Source of the DNA: Flavobacteriales bacterium
GTDB taxonomy: Bacteria; Bacteroidota; Bacteroidia; Flavobacteriales_D; Sanyastnellaceae
Direction: 5' to 3'
Assembly (NCBI GenBank): GCA_947466425.1
Contig: CANIBZ010000020.1
Location: forward strand, 1-40,741
Length of the DNA: 40,741 bases
Made by a program: the position numbers and the translations under genes. Positions 1-7,078 of this stretch are shown here, in pieces. A model generated the notes under the pieces. It ran no database searches and was not told where the DNA came from. It saw only the letters and a program-made list of their open reading frames with translations. Numbering within the stretch: position 1 is the stretch's first letter; the number at the start of each line of letters is the position of its first letter.

Positions 1-666
1 CAGAATTCGTTTCACTTCATCCATATCCATTTCACGACCCAATTCTTTCGACAAGCTGGTGACTGTTTTATCGGTAATTCCACACGGTACGATGAAGTTG
101 AAATAATTCAAATCAGTGTTCACGTTGAACGCGAATCCGTGCATGGTTAACCAACGGCTGCATTTCACTCCGAGCGCAGCAATTTTTCGCGATTTCTTTG
201 GATCATCGATATCAAGCCAAACACCAGTCAACCCATCAATTCTTCCACCCACAAGTCCGTAATGCGCAATGGTGCGAATGATTGCCTCTTCCAAGTAGCG
301 CATGTATTTGTGAATGTCCGTGAAGAAATGCTCGAGGTCTAAAAGCGGATAACCCACTATTTGTCCAGGACCGTGATAGGTGATGTCTCCGCCTCTGTTG
401 ATGGGATAATACGTTGCGCCAATCTCTTTCAATTTCTCTTCTGAAACGAGCAAGTGAAAGATGTCTCCGCTTTTTCCTAAGGTATATACATGCGGATGCT
501 CAACGAAGAGAAGAACATCTTCTGTTCCCTCTCCGTCTGCTTTTCCTTCTGATCTGTTTTGAAGTTTTCGTTGAACGTTGCGTTCAAACAACTCTTCCTG
601 AAAATCCCATGTTTCCTTGTAAGGCGCAAGACCTAAATCTCTGAAGGAAACAACGGGTTTACTCAT
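1..666 (-). CDS. lipB: Octanoyltransferase LipB (3' end outside window)
   Basis: Transfers the octanoyl group from acyl carrier protein to lipoyl domains, the first step of lipoate synthesis. The readable 222 codons contain the family signature RGGDITYHGPGQ near residue 80, the GVKCSRW segment with the conserved lysine, MHGFAFNVN, and a PCGI segment holding the catalytic cysteine. The start ATG (664-666) overlaps the TGA of the upstream isomerase gene (663-665) as ATGA, which decides the start and implies translational coupling. The reading frame is open to base 1, so only the last part of the C-terminus is missing. It is the last visible gene of the minus-strand polysaccharide operon, an unexpected place for a lipoate gene. 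Confidence 0.95.
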   Translation of the reverse strand, partial: MSKPVVSFRDLGLAPYKETWDFQEELFERNVQRKLQNRSEGKADGEGTEDVLLFVEHPHVYTLGKSGDIFHLLVSEEKLKEIGATYYPINRGGDITYHGPGQIVGYPLLDLEHFFTDIHKYMRYLEEAIIRTIAHYGLVGGRIDGLTGVWLDIDDPKKSRKIAALGVKCSRWLTMHGFAFNVNTDLNYFNFIVPCGITDKTVTSLSKELGREMDMDEVKRIL

Positions 667-1646
667 ATTTTCGAAAGCTCGTTTTTCAAGAAAATAATTG
701 CTGGAATAGCCGTAGCATCTTCGTTACGTAATTCAGCAAGATCAATCGTTAACCAATCTCCTAAGTGAATCAAGTAGTAAGCTCTTTCAAGTCTGCTTGT
801 ACCTTTCGCGTGGATTTCAATAATGGTATCACACTTTTCACCCATTAATTTTTTACAGATGTCCATGCGAATTTGTGAACGCTTGTGATCGTCTTCTGTG
901 CGAAGCATCAACACCGCAACGCGGTTGTCTCCGCCTGTCCAACCCACCAATTCGTTGTGATTCATCTCTGGGAAAACGTGGTGCCAGCAAAGCATTTTCG
1001 AGTTCTCGTTAATTTGTTGTCTCCAACGAATAGCAACACCTTCGTAGCTCGCTTCGCTGTATAAAACTGGAATGCGAGAAACAATTTTCTCTGCGATTGA
1101 TTTTGTCTCGGTGCGAATGTTCGCTATTTCAGCATGAATCAAATCGATTGAATTGCTGATTTCAGTTTCGAAGTTTCCGTTGTAAATTCCGTAAGCTTTC
1201 AAGGTGAATAACACTTGAACAGAGCTATATCCGAACATACTTCTTGGAGGTTGTCCACCCGGAATAATAATGCAGTTGTATCCGTCTGCCGCTGCTGCTG
1301 CTGCAATTCTGCCACCACTGGTGATGCAAGAAATGGTTGCGCCTTTTGCTTTTGCTTCGTTGTATGCTGCAACAGTTTCTTCTGTTTCGCCGCTGTAGCT
1401 AGAAATAATAACCAATGTCTTCGGACCTACGAATGCAGGAAGAACGTAGTCGTTCGTGCAAATAATAGGTAGGCAGCAATCGTCTGCTACCAATTGAGAA
1501 ACAATCTTTCCGCCGATACCTGAACCTCCTAAACCAGAGATCACTATGTTTTCAAATTGTTTGTCGGTGTTCGTGAACGTTGCACTTTGACCAATTGCCA
1601 AGGCTTCTTTCAAATGTGTTGGAAAAGCTTCTACTAATGATTTCAT
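663..1646 (-). CDS. Bifunctional phosphoglucose/phosphomannose isomerase (SIS family)
   Basis: Interconverts fructose-6-phosphate with glucose-6-phosphate and probably mannose-6-phosphate, feeding sugar-nucleotide supply. The protein is about 327 aa with a SIS fold: GLGGSGIGG near residue 40, SYSGETEET near 83 (sugar-phosphate binding) and a HVFPEMNHNELVGW segment near 225 with the glutamate and histidine typical of the PGI/PMI family. The frame is open 10 codons further upstream, but I chose the ATG at 1646 because the protein then begins MKSLVEAFP as relatives do and is preceded by an A/T-rich stretch. It lies about 40 bases after the DUF4910 gene and overlaps lipB by 4 bases. A dedicated sugar-cassette isomerase is an alternative to a housekeeping glycolytic role. 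Confidence 0.88.
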   Translation of the reverse strand: MKSLVEAFPTHLKEALAIGQSATFTNTDKQFENIVISGLGGSGIGGKIVSQLVADDCCLPIICTNDYVLPAFVGPKTLVIISSYSGETEETVAAYNEAKAKGATISCITSGGRIAAAAAADGYNCIIIPGGQPPRSMFGYSSVQVLFTLKAYGIYNGNFETEISNSIDLIHAEIANIRTETKSIAEKIVSRIPVLYSEASYEGVAIRWRQQINENSKMLCWHHVFPEMNHNELVGWTGGDNRVAVLMLRTEDDHKRSQIRMDICKKLMGEKCDTIIEIHAKGTSRLERAYYLIHLGDWLTIDLAELRNEDATAIPAIIFLKNELSKI

Positions 1647-1686
1647 ATTAAAAAAATTTAAGATGCGAATGTACAATTCAATTGGG

Positions 1687-2967
1687 TTATTTCCTTCTTA
1701 GAACACCCTTCTCTTCGCAAAGTTTCGCCAAAGGAGCGAAATAAAACATTGCGGTTCCCTTTTTATCGGCTATGCTTAACAAATCATGTTCACCATCTGA
1801 CCAATTGATGAGATGCATCATGTTGTGCACCATTTGTCGCTGGTCTGTGTTCGGCATGTTTGAACTCGGATACAATCCGCGCTTACCCAATTGCGGTTCG
1901 CCGTATTGAACAACGGCTTCGTAAGTTTCGTTAATTTCAAGAGCCAACACCATTTGAAATAAGATCTCTACACCTTCTTCCATGGCAGGAATGGAAATGA
2001 AATCGCGATTGTCTAACGAGGTGTGGTATTGGGCATAACGCTGATAAGGCGTGCGCATGAATGAGCCCACAGGCAAGTTGTATCCGGGAGAACAAAACTG
2101 ACGCTCATCGCTTCCGCCAACAGAAAATTCCAAATCGTTCCATTCAAGTGGAAGTTGATTCAAGATGTGTTTACTCACGCGATCAACAAGTGCATTTCCT
2201 CTTCTTGAATTCTTGTAATGAATTTTCCCAGAATCGCCACAACACGTCAAGACCCAACCTGCTTCTAGCTTTTCTTTCAATGCACTTCCATTCTTCGACA
2301 AATAGGCGATTGAACCAATGGTTTCGGGAGCAAGAACAAATCGATAGGTGTATTTTCTTTGTGGAAGGGCAGCCAGCTTTTCATAGAGCATGGCTAAGAC
2401 CAAAGGACCGCTGAGCTCGTTGTTTGCCATGCTTGGATGACACAAGTACGAATAAAAAAGAATTTCTTTTTCTGAATCGCCCTTCAGTATTGCTTCTCCG
2501 TAGGTGAGGCTTCCTTCTGTTAGTTCAGATTGAATCACCACGCGGTACATTCCCTCTTTCGGAAGGGAAATCCATTCGTTGTGCGAAAGGCAGAATCCCC
2601 ATTTCTCTTCGTAGTATGAAGTCACATAGGGAATGGCCGTTGGCTGTTCTGGAAGTGTGAATATGTGTTTCGAAAGTTCTTCGTGTGTGACTTCCATGTC
2701 CACTGAACTGGAATAATTCAACACGTGTAAATTATTCAATTTGAAATCGGCCACTTTCCTTCCATCTGGAGTAAGAATGTAGGCATCTTGAATGTTCCAT
2801 TCTTTCGGAATTTCCCAATCGTGGACTTGCGTTCCGGTAGGAACTTCTGTTAATTCGAATGGAACAATTTCTTGCAGAATGCGGAACGACTCGCGCAGTC
2901 CGTTTCCAGTGATGCTTCGGCAGATGGGCCAAAGTCTTTCAAAATATGTGGCTAGTTTTTCCTGCAT
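1687..2967 (-). CDS. DUF4910 family protein, M28-like zinc aminopeptidase fold
   Basis: About 426 aa, with no signal peptide, so probably cytoplasmic. It carries metal-site motifs of the M28-like aminopeptidase fold: LCHPSMANNELSGP (His and Glu near residues 177-184), APETIGS (Glu near 215), GGSDERQF (Asp near 287) and YHTSLDN (His near 315). The C-terminal 70 residues would be the winged-helix part seen in DUF4910 proteins. Such proteins recur in bacterial surface-polysaccharide loci and their substrate is unknown; hydrolysis or transfer of an amide on a sugar is only an inference. The start at 2967 follows the SDR stop by one base; an upstream ATG at 2994 would overlap the SDR and is less likely. 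Confidence 0.82.
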   Translation of the reverse strand: MQEKLATYFERLWPICRSITGNGLRESFRILQEIVPFELTEVPTGTQVHDWEIPKEWNIQDAYILTPDGRKVADFKLNNLHVLNYSSSVDMEVTHEELSKHIFTLPEQPTAIPYVTSYYEEKWGFCLSHNEWISLPKEGMYRVVIQSELTEGSLTYGEAILKGDSEKEILFYSYLCHPSMANNELSGPLVLAMLYEKLAALPQRKYTYRFVLAPETIGSIAYLSKNGSALKEKLEAGWVLTCCGDSGKIHYKNSRRGNALVDRVSKHILNQLPLEWNDLEFSVGGSDERQFCSPGYNLPVGSFMRTPYQRYAQYHTSLDNRDFISIPAMEEGVEILFQMVLALEINETYEAVVQYGEPQLGKRGLYPSSNMPNTDQRQMVHNMMHLINWSDGEHDLLSIADKKGTAMFYFAPLAKLCEEKGVLRRK

Positions 2968-2968
2968 A

Positions 2969-3793
2969 TCACCAAACGGTCCAACCGCCTTCAACCTTCA
3001 TGTTATCTCCGGTAACATACGAGGAAGCATCGCTGAGTAAATAGATGAGCGCGCTTGCCACTTCGTGATTGTAACTCAATCTTTCCATTGGAGAGAAGCG
3101 CGCGAAATTTTCTTCGAATTGCACCTCGTGATTGTTCCACACGCCGTGTGGAGTGATCATGTTTACACGCACTTTCTTCGTAGCCCAATAAGAAGCCAAG
3201 TATCTGGAAAGTGCGTCAATACCGCCTTTCGAGGCGCTATAGGCGGCGGGACAACCCAAGGAAGTTCCTTTGTATAAATTCTGATTCGGGGCAACAACGC
3301 TGTAGGTGGAAGGAATATTTACAACGCTACCGCCGCCGTTCTCTGCCATGTGGCAGCCAATAATTTGACACATTAAAAACGTGCCTTTCAAATTCACATC
3401 AACAACAGTATCCCAGTTTTCATCGGAAACACTTTCAAACGGCTCAAACTTTAAATGCGTTTTATTCTGGTGAGCGTTCACCAATCCGTCTATTCTTCCG
3501 AACGAAGAAAGTATACTTTCTTTCAATGCTTCAACAGAAACTCTGTTGGCGACATTTAAAACAAATCCCAAGGCCTTTGTATTGTTGCGTGCAGCAAGCT
3601 CACTCGCAAATTGAATTGGATTCGCCAATTCAATATCAGCTGCAACAACAACTCCTCCGAATTGCGCAACGGCTTCGCAGAAGGCTCTTCCAACCAATCC
3701 GCAAGCACCTGTAATAACAATAACCTTATCGGTTAAATCGAATTTTTTTCTGAAATCGATTTGCGTTGCGTCTGTTGTACGAAGTGGTTCCAT
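2969..3793 (-). CDS. Short-chain dehydrogenase/reductase in polysaccharide cassette
   Basis: 274 aa NAD(P)-dependent Rossmann oxidoreductase. A 20-residue leader precedes the cofactor loop TGACGLVGRAFCE (near residue 29). The middle shows LNVANR, LVNAHQNK, the catalytic serine in NIPSTYS and the YSASKGG Tyr-Lys pair, and the protein ends in GDNMKVEGGWTVW, typical of classical SDRs. The glycine loop is slightly divergent (TGxxGxxG). Similar SDRs (PtmA type) occur in sugar-modification loci, and here it sits between the aminotransferase and the DUF4910 gene. A ketone/alcohol step on a nucleotide-linked or free sugar is likely; the substrate is not readable. Confidence 0.85.
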   Translation of the reverse strand: MEPLRTTDATQIDFRKKFDLTDKVIVITGACGLVGRAFCEAVAQFGGVVVAADIELANPIQFASELAARNNTKALGFVLNVANRVSVEALKESILSSFGRIDGLVNAHQNKTHLKFEPFESVSDENWDTVVDVNLKGTFLMCQIIGCHMAENGGGSVVNIPSTYSVVAPNQNLYKGTSLGCPAAYSASKGGIDALSRYLASYWATKKVRVNMITPHGVWNNHEVQFEENFARFSPMERLSYNHEVASALIYLLSDASSYVTGDNMKVEGGWTVW

Positions 3794-3794
3794 C

Positions 3795-5135
3795 TTAATT
3801 TAATTTTCGGAAAACAGGCTTAATTTCTTCACCCACCAAATACTTCTCTACACCGTCTTCCAACGCTCGTTCAAACACTTCACAACTCTCATCGAAAGCA
3901 GCAAGCATGAAATCTATATCGTCTTGCGTGTGCGAGAAACATGGAGAAAGAATTCCCTGGTAAAGAACTCCACGTTGAATCATTTCCTGCATGAACAGTG
4001 TTCTGTAGAACATACACGGTTCTTTCTTCTGATTCTTCACCACCAATCCAACACACCAATTGAATCCAGTTAACTCGAAGTAGTCTTCCAATTTTCTTCG
4101 ACTTAAAATTCCTTTCACTCCATTCATGAAGTAATCTCCAATCGCATGGTTGTGTTGAATAACCGGATTGTTTTCAAAGACATTAATCGTTGCAAGAGCA
4201 GCAGCTATACCGTGCGTTTCACCGCCGTGTGTAGTGCTTACTAAAAATACTTTCGGCTCGCCTTTTCTGCGAATACCGCCGTATTCCATAATCTCCTTTT
4301 TGCCCGTTAGGGCGCAGAAAGAAAATCCGTTTGCGATGCCTTTTCCCCACGTGCAGAAATCGGGCTCTGCGTTGAATTTTTTTATAGACCCTGGGAAATC
4401 AGATTTGAATCCCGTAATCATTTCATCCATGATCCACAAAGCACCGTGGGCATGCGCCAGATCAATGGCCTTCTTGTAAAAGTCGGGCTCCAACACATTC
4501 CATTTTTCTGGCTCAGAAATTACACAAGCAATTTGGCCTGGGTATTCGTTGAACAAGCGTTCTAAATCTTCAATTGAATCTTGCTTATAAGTAACAGTGA
4601 ACTGTTTTATTTCTTTCGGAATACCGAAGTCGCAAGCGGTTGAGCCGATGAACCAATCGTCGTAACTGTAGAAAGGATGTTCAGCCGGACGAGCGATTAA
4701 ATGTTTTCCGGTGTAAGCGCGAGAAAGTTTAATCGCAGCTGTTGTTGCAACAGAACCGTTCTTCGCGAACTTGATCATGTCGTGTTGCGGAACAAGCGAG
4801 AGAAACTTCTCTGCCATTTCCATTTCAATCACACTTGGACGAGTGAAGTTCACTCCTTTCTCCAATTGTTTTCTCACTGCTTCCAAGACCGGCTCGTAGG
4901 CATGTCCCAAAGAAACAGAGTACAACCCCATGAGGGTATCGAGATATTTGTTTCCGTCTAAATCCCAGCAATACACGCCTTTCGCGTGTGTAATAGCAGC
5001 TGGCGACTTAATTGGGAATTGATCATCTCCTTTGGAATACGTATGTGCTCCGCCCGGAATTAAATCATGAATTTTTTTTCTATACTCATCGCTCTTGGCG
5101 AAGTTGGTAATGTGTGGAAGTGCTATCGTTTTCAT
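3795..5135 (-). CDS. Class III PLP aminotransferase (glutamate-1-semialdehyde aminotransferase-like)
   Basis: 446 aa fold-type I PLP enzyme. GGAHTYSKGDDQFP near residue 28 is the GSA-aminotransferase-like entry motif, IMDEMITGF (Asp237-Glu238) binds the PLP pyridine nitrogen region, and TWGKGIANG contains the PLP lysine (Lys265). Haem-type GSA aminomutase is a housekeeping gene, but here the gene overlaps a SpsF-like cytidylyltransferase by 4 bases and sits in a polysaccharide operon, so a role in making an amino sugar or amino-sugar-like donor is more probable. It is one base from the SDR stop. No frameshift or missing catalytic residue was seen. Confidence 0.88.
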   Translation of the reverse strand: MKTIALPHITNFAKSDEYRKKIHDLIPGGAHTYSKGDDQFPIKSPAAITHAKGVYCWDLDGNKYLDTLMGLYSVSLGHAYEPVLEAVRKQLEKGVNFTRPSVIEMEMAEKFLSLVPQHDMIKFAKNGSVATTAAIKLSRAYTGKHLIARPAEHPFYSYDDWFIGSTACDFGIPKEIKQFTVTYKQDSIEDLERLFNEYPGQIACVISEPEKWNVLEPDFYKKAIDLAHAHGALWIMDEMITGFKSDFPGSIKKFNAEPDFCTWGKGIANGFSFCALTGKKEIMEYGGIRRKGEPKVFLVSTTHGGETHGIAAALATINVFENNPVIQHNHAIGDYFMNGVKGILSRRKLEDYFELTGFNWCVGLVVKNQKKEPCMFYRTLFMQEMIQRGVLYQGILSPCFSHTQDDIDFMLAAFDESCEVFERALEDGVEKYLVGEEIKPVFRKLN

Positions 5136-5893
5136 TTCACAATTTTATCTTCTCTTAATGATTTTGCGTATCCCGCATTGATAATGCTCTCTTCGTTGAG
5201 CTTTAACAATTCAGGTTTGGTTTCTAACAAATGTACAACATCGTTTATGTTGAAATCACGGCTTCCAAATTCGGCAAAAAGTGCTTCAACAAAAGCAAAA
5301 TCTGCGGGGGTATCTACAGACAGTTTGAAATTACAATTGTCGTTCATCTTTCGAAAACCCAAGGTGAACTTTTTTGAATTTTTCACATAGGGAATGACAT
5401 GCTCGCGTTCACTGTGAAGCTTCGCGTTTTGAAATGCATTTTCTAAAACAGAAAATTTTACCACTTCCACATCGAATCCGTCTTCCAAAAAATGTGGTTC
5501 TTCGTTACTGTTGGAAAACAAGTCAACACCGAACTTCACAAATTGCTCATAGACCCAGTCAACGCTGCTTCCGTGATGAGTAGGACAATCACTCGTTAAG
5601 CGAATGATGTTGTCGCCTTCCTTCGCTCCGAAAAATATCGAAGCAGAATAGAACCGGTCAAGCACGTCCCAATCAGAACCGCGAAAGACTAAAATATTAT
5701 TTTGATTGCAATACTTCTCTAACGCGTCATCTTCGGCATTGGTTGATGTGACTACTGCTAATTTATCGATGCACTTCGCTTGAGAAACTCGATTGATTAA
5801 TGCTTGAATGACAGGCGTTCCGTTTATTTCCTTCAGGACTTTTCCGGGCAATCGTGTGGAACCCATTCGGGCTTGAAGCAGCGCGAGATTCAT
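5132..5893 (-). CDS. SpsF-like cytidylyltransferase (CMP-sugar synthetase family)
   Basis: 253 aa nucleotidyltransferase-fold protein. The N-terminus has the CTP-binding QARMGSTRLPGKVL motif, followed by RGSDWDVLDRF, RLTSDCPTHH, SEREHVIPYV and KLSVDTPADF, matching the SpsF/CMP-Kdo-synthetase-homologue family. It probably activates a sugar acid or related compound as a CMP derivative. In Bacillus the homologue SpsF works beside SpsE, a NeuB-like synthase; no such synthase gene is visible in this window. The start codon shares one base with the stop of the acetyltransferase (TAATG), and its stop overlaps the aminotransferase start. Confidence 0.86.
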   Translation of the reverse strand: MNLALLQARMGSTRLPGKVLKEINGTPVIQALINRVSQAKCIDKLAVVTSTNAEDDALEKYCNQNNILVFRGSDWDVLDRFYSASIFFGAKEGDNIIRLTSDCPTHHGSSVDWVYEQFVKFGVDLFSNSNEEPHFLEDGFDVEVVKFSVLENAFQNAKLHSEREHVIPYVKNSKKFTLGFRKMNDNCNFKLSVDTPADFAFVEALFAEFGSRDFNINDVVHLLETKPELLKLNEESIINAGYAKSLREDKIVK

Positions 5894-6426
5894 TATTTTC
5901 TCGGATTGAATAATGATAAATAGATTTTATCCCATAGTCGTCCTTCTTTGAACACCTGATTCACAAATCGTCCTTCAACTTGAAAGTCTAATTTTTCATA
6001 CAGCTTCAAAGCACCCGGGTTGTTTTCGAAAACAGCAAGCGTGATTTTATTCAAGTTTAACTCTTCAAAAATGTATTGGATAACGATGTTCATGGATTCA
6101 AATCCGAGCCCTCTTCCGCGTGCGGATTTTTCTCCAATAATTAATCCGAGTTCACATGTGCGAGCCATCCAATCGATGCGGTCAACTTTCACATTTCCAA
6201 TATGCAGATTGCTCTCTTTTTCACACAGCGCAAAAAAGACTGTATTCTGATCTCTCAGCGCACCGTTTACGTAATTGATAAGCTCTTGCTGTGTAGTTGG
6301 AAAATACCCTGAAGCCAAACCCCGGGTAACATCCGTGTCGTTCAACCATTTCAAATAGATGTCGTTTGCATCTTCCATTGTAAGCGGACGCAAATAGACT
6401 TGTTCCCCCTCTAAAAATTTAATCAT
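5893..6426 (-). CDS. GNAT N-acetyltransferase (RimJ/RimL or PseH type)
   Basis: 177 aa acetyl-CoA-dependent acetyltransferase. It has VYLRPLTMEDA near the start, the acetyl-CoA pyrophosphate loop in GEKSARGRGLG near residue 100, and the C-terminal NPGALKLYEKLDF segment common to RimJ/RimL and PseH proteins. Beside an aminotransferase in a sugar cassette the likely acceptor is an amino sugar, as for PseH in pseudaminic acid synthesis, but protein or antibiotic substrates are not excluded by sequence. It overlaps the glycosyltransferase stop by 4 bases and the next start by one base, so expression is coupled. Confidence 0.85.
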   Translation of the reverse strand: MIKFLEGEQVYLRPLTMEDANDIYLKWLNDTDVTRGLASGYFPTTQQELINYVNGALRDQNTVFFALCEKESNLHIGNVKVDRIDWMARTCELGLIIGEKSARGRGLGFESMNIVIQYIFEELNLNKITLAVFENNPGALKLYEKLDFQVEGRFVNQVFKEGRLWDKIYLSLFNPRK

Positions 6427-7067
6427 CTGTTGTGCTTCTGATTTAATTTCAGTTGAGATTCAGACATTTTCTGATTGTCCTTCGTGAGGTTGTTCTCGTG
6501 CATGCGATATCTGTACAACGGCACTGGAATATGATAGATTCCGTAACCCGCTTGCTCCCATCTGATTCGTAAATCCTCTTCTTCACGCGCCGTGAAATTT
6601 TCGTCGTAGAGTCCAATGTTGAAGAGGTAATCTTTTCGAAACATTATTCCACAAGCAATGGGTTTATCGCTCGAAGAAATATGTTCTATGTGTTGACCTC
6701 TTTCATTGACCATATAATAATCTATTGCCACTGCATCGAAGGCGTTGTTCTCGTTGAGAAATAAATTCTGTACGCGAAGTGATTCAGAATGAAGGTAATC
6801 GTCTGCATCTAAAAATGCAACGAATTGCCCGCGTGCCTTACGAATTCCAAAATTCCTCGCTCCTGACAAACCAAGATTTTCCTTTAGGTTATACACCCTT
6901 ACAACGTCGGAATAATTTTCTAAAATAGATTCAGTTGCATCGGTAGAAGCGTCGTTAACAACTATAACTTCGAAATCATTTTTTGATAGCGATTGATCTA
7001 AACCGCTTCTGATGGCACGTTCAATAAATTGGGCGTAATTGTAGGTTGTAATAATAAGCGATACCAT
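6423..7067 (-). CDS. Family 2 glycosyltransferase
   Basis: 214 aa GT-A fold glycosyltransferase. It begins MVSLIITTYNYAQFIERA, has the nucleotide-binding VVNDASTDAT, the metal-binding FLDADDYL (DxD-type) near residue 90 and a TAREEEDLRIRW segment with the probable catalytic acidic residues. There are no membrane segments. It is shorter than many GT2 enzymes but complete, with start and stop in tight register with neighbours: 11 bases after the Wzc-like gene and 4-base overlap with the acetyltransferase. It probably adds one sugar to a lipid-linked or surface glycan. It is the only glycosyltransferase in the window, so this cannot be a full capsule locus. Confidence 0.92.
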   Translation of the reverse strand: MVSLIITTYNYAQFIERAIRSGLDQSLSKNDFEVIVVNDASTDATESILENYSDVVRVYNLKENLGLSGARNFGIRKARGQFVAFLDADDYLHSESLRVQNLFLNENNAFDAVAIDYYMVNERGQHIEHISSSDKPIACGIMFRKDYLFNIGLYDENFTAREEEDLRIRWEQAGYGIYHIPVPLYRYRMHENNLTKDNQKMSESQLKLNQKHNR

Positions 7068-7078
7068 GATCTACGCTA

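Noticed and set aside
2061-2414. Plus-strand open frame of 117 codons within the DUF4910 gene
   Set aside because: Shadow frame of a gene with full family motifs on the minus strand; composition is not protein-like.
3795-5135. Haem-pathway glutamate-1-semialdehyde aminomutase (hemL)
   Set aside because: The family motifs fit, but the gene lies in a coupled sugar operon and has no haem gene neighbours, so only the family name was given.
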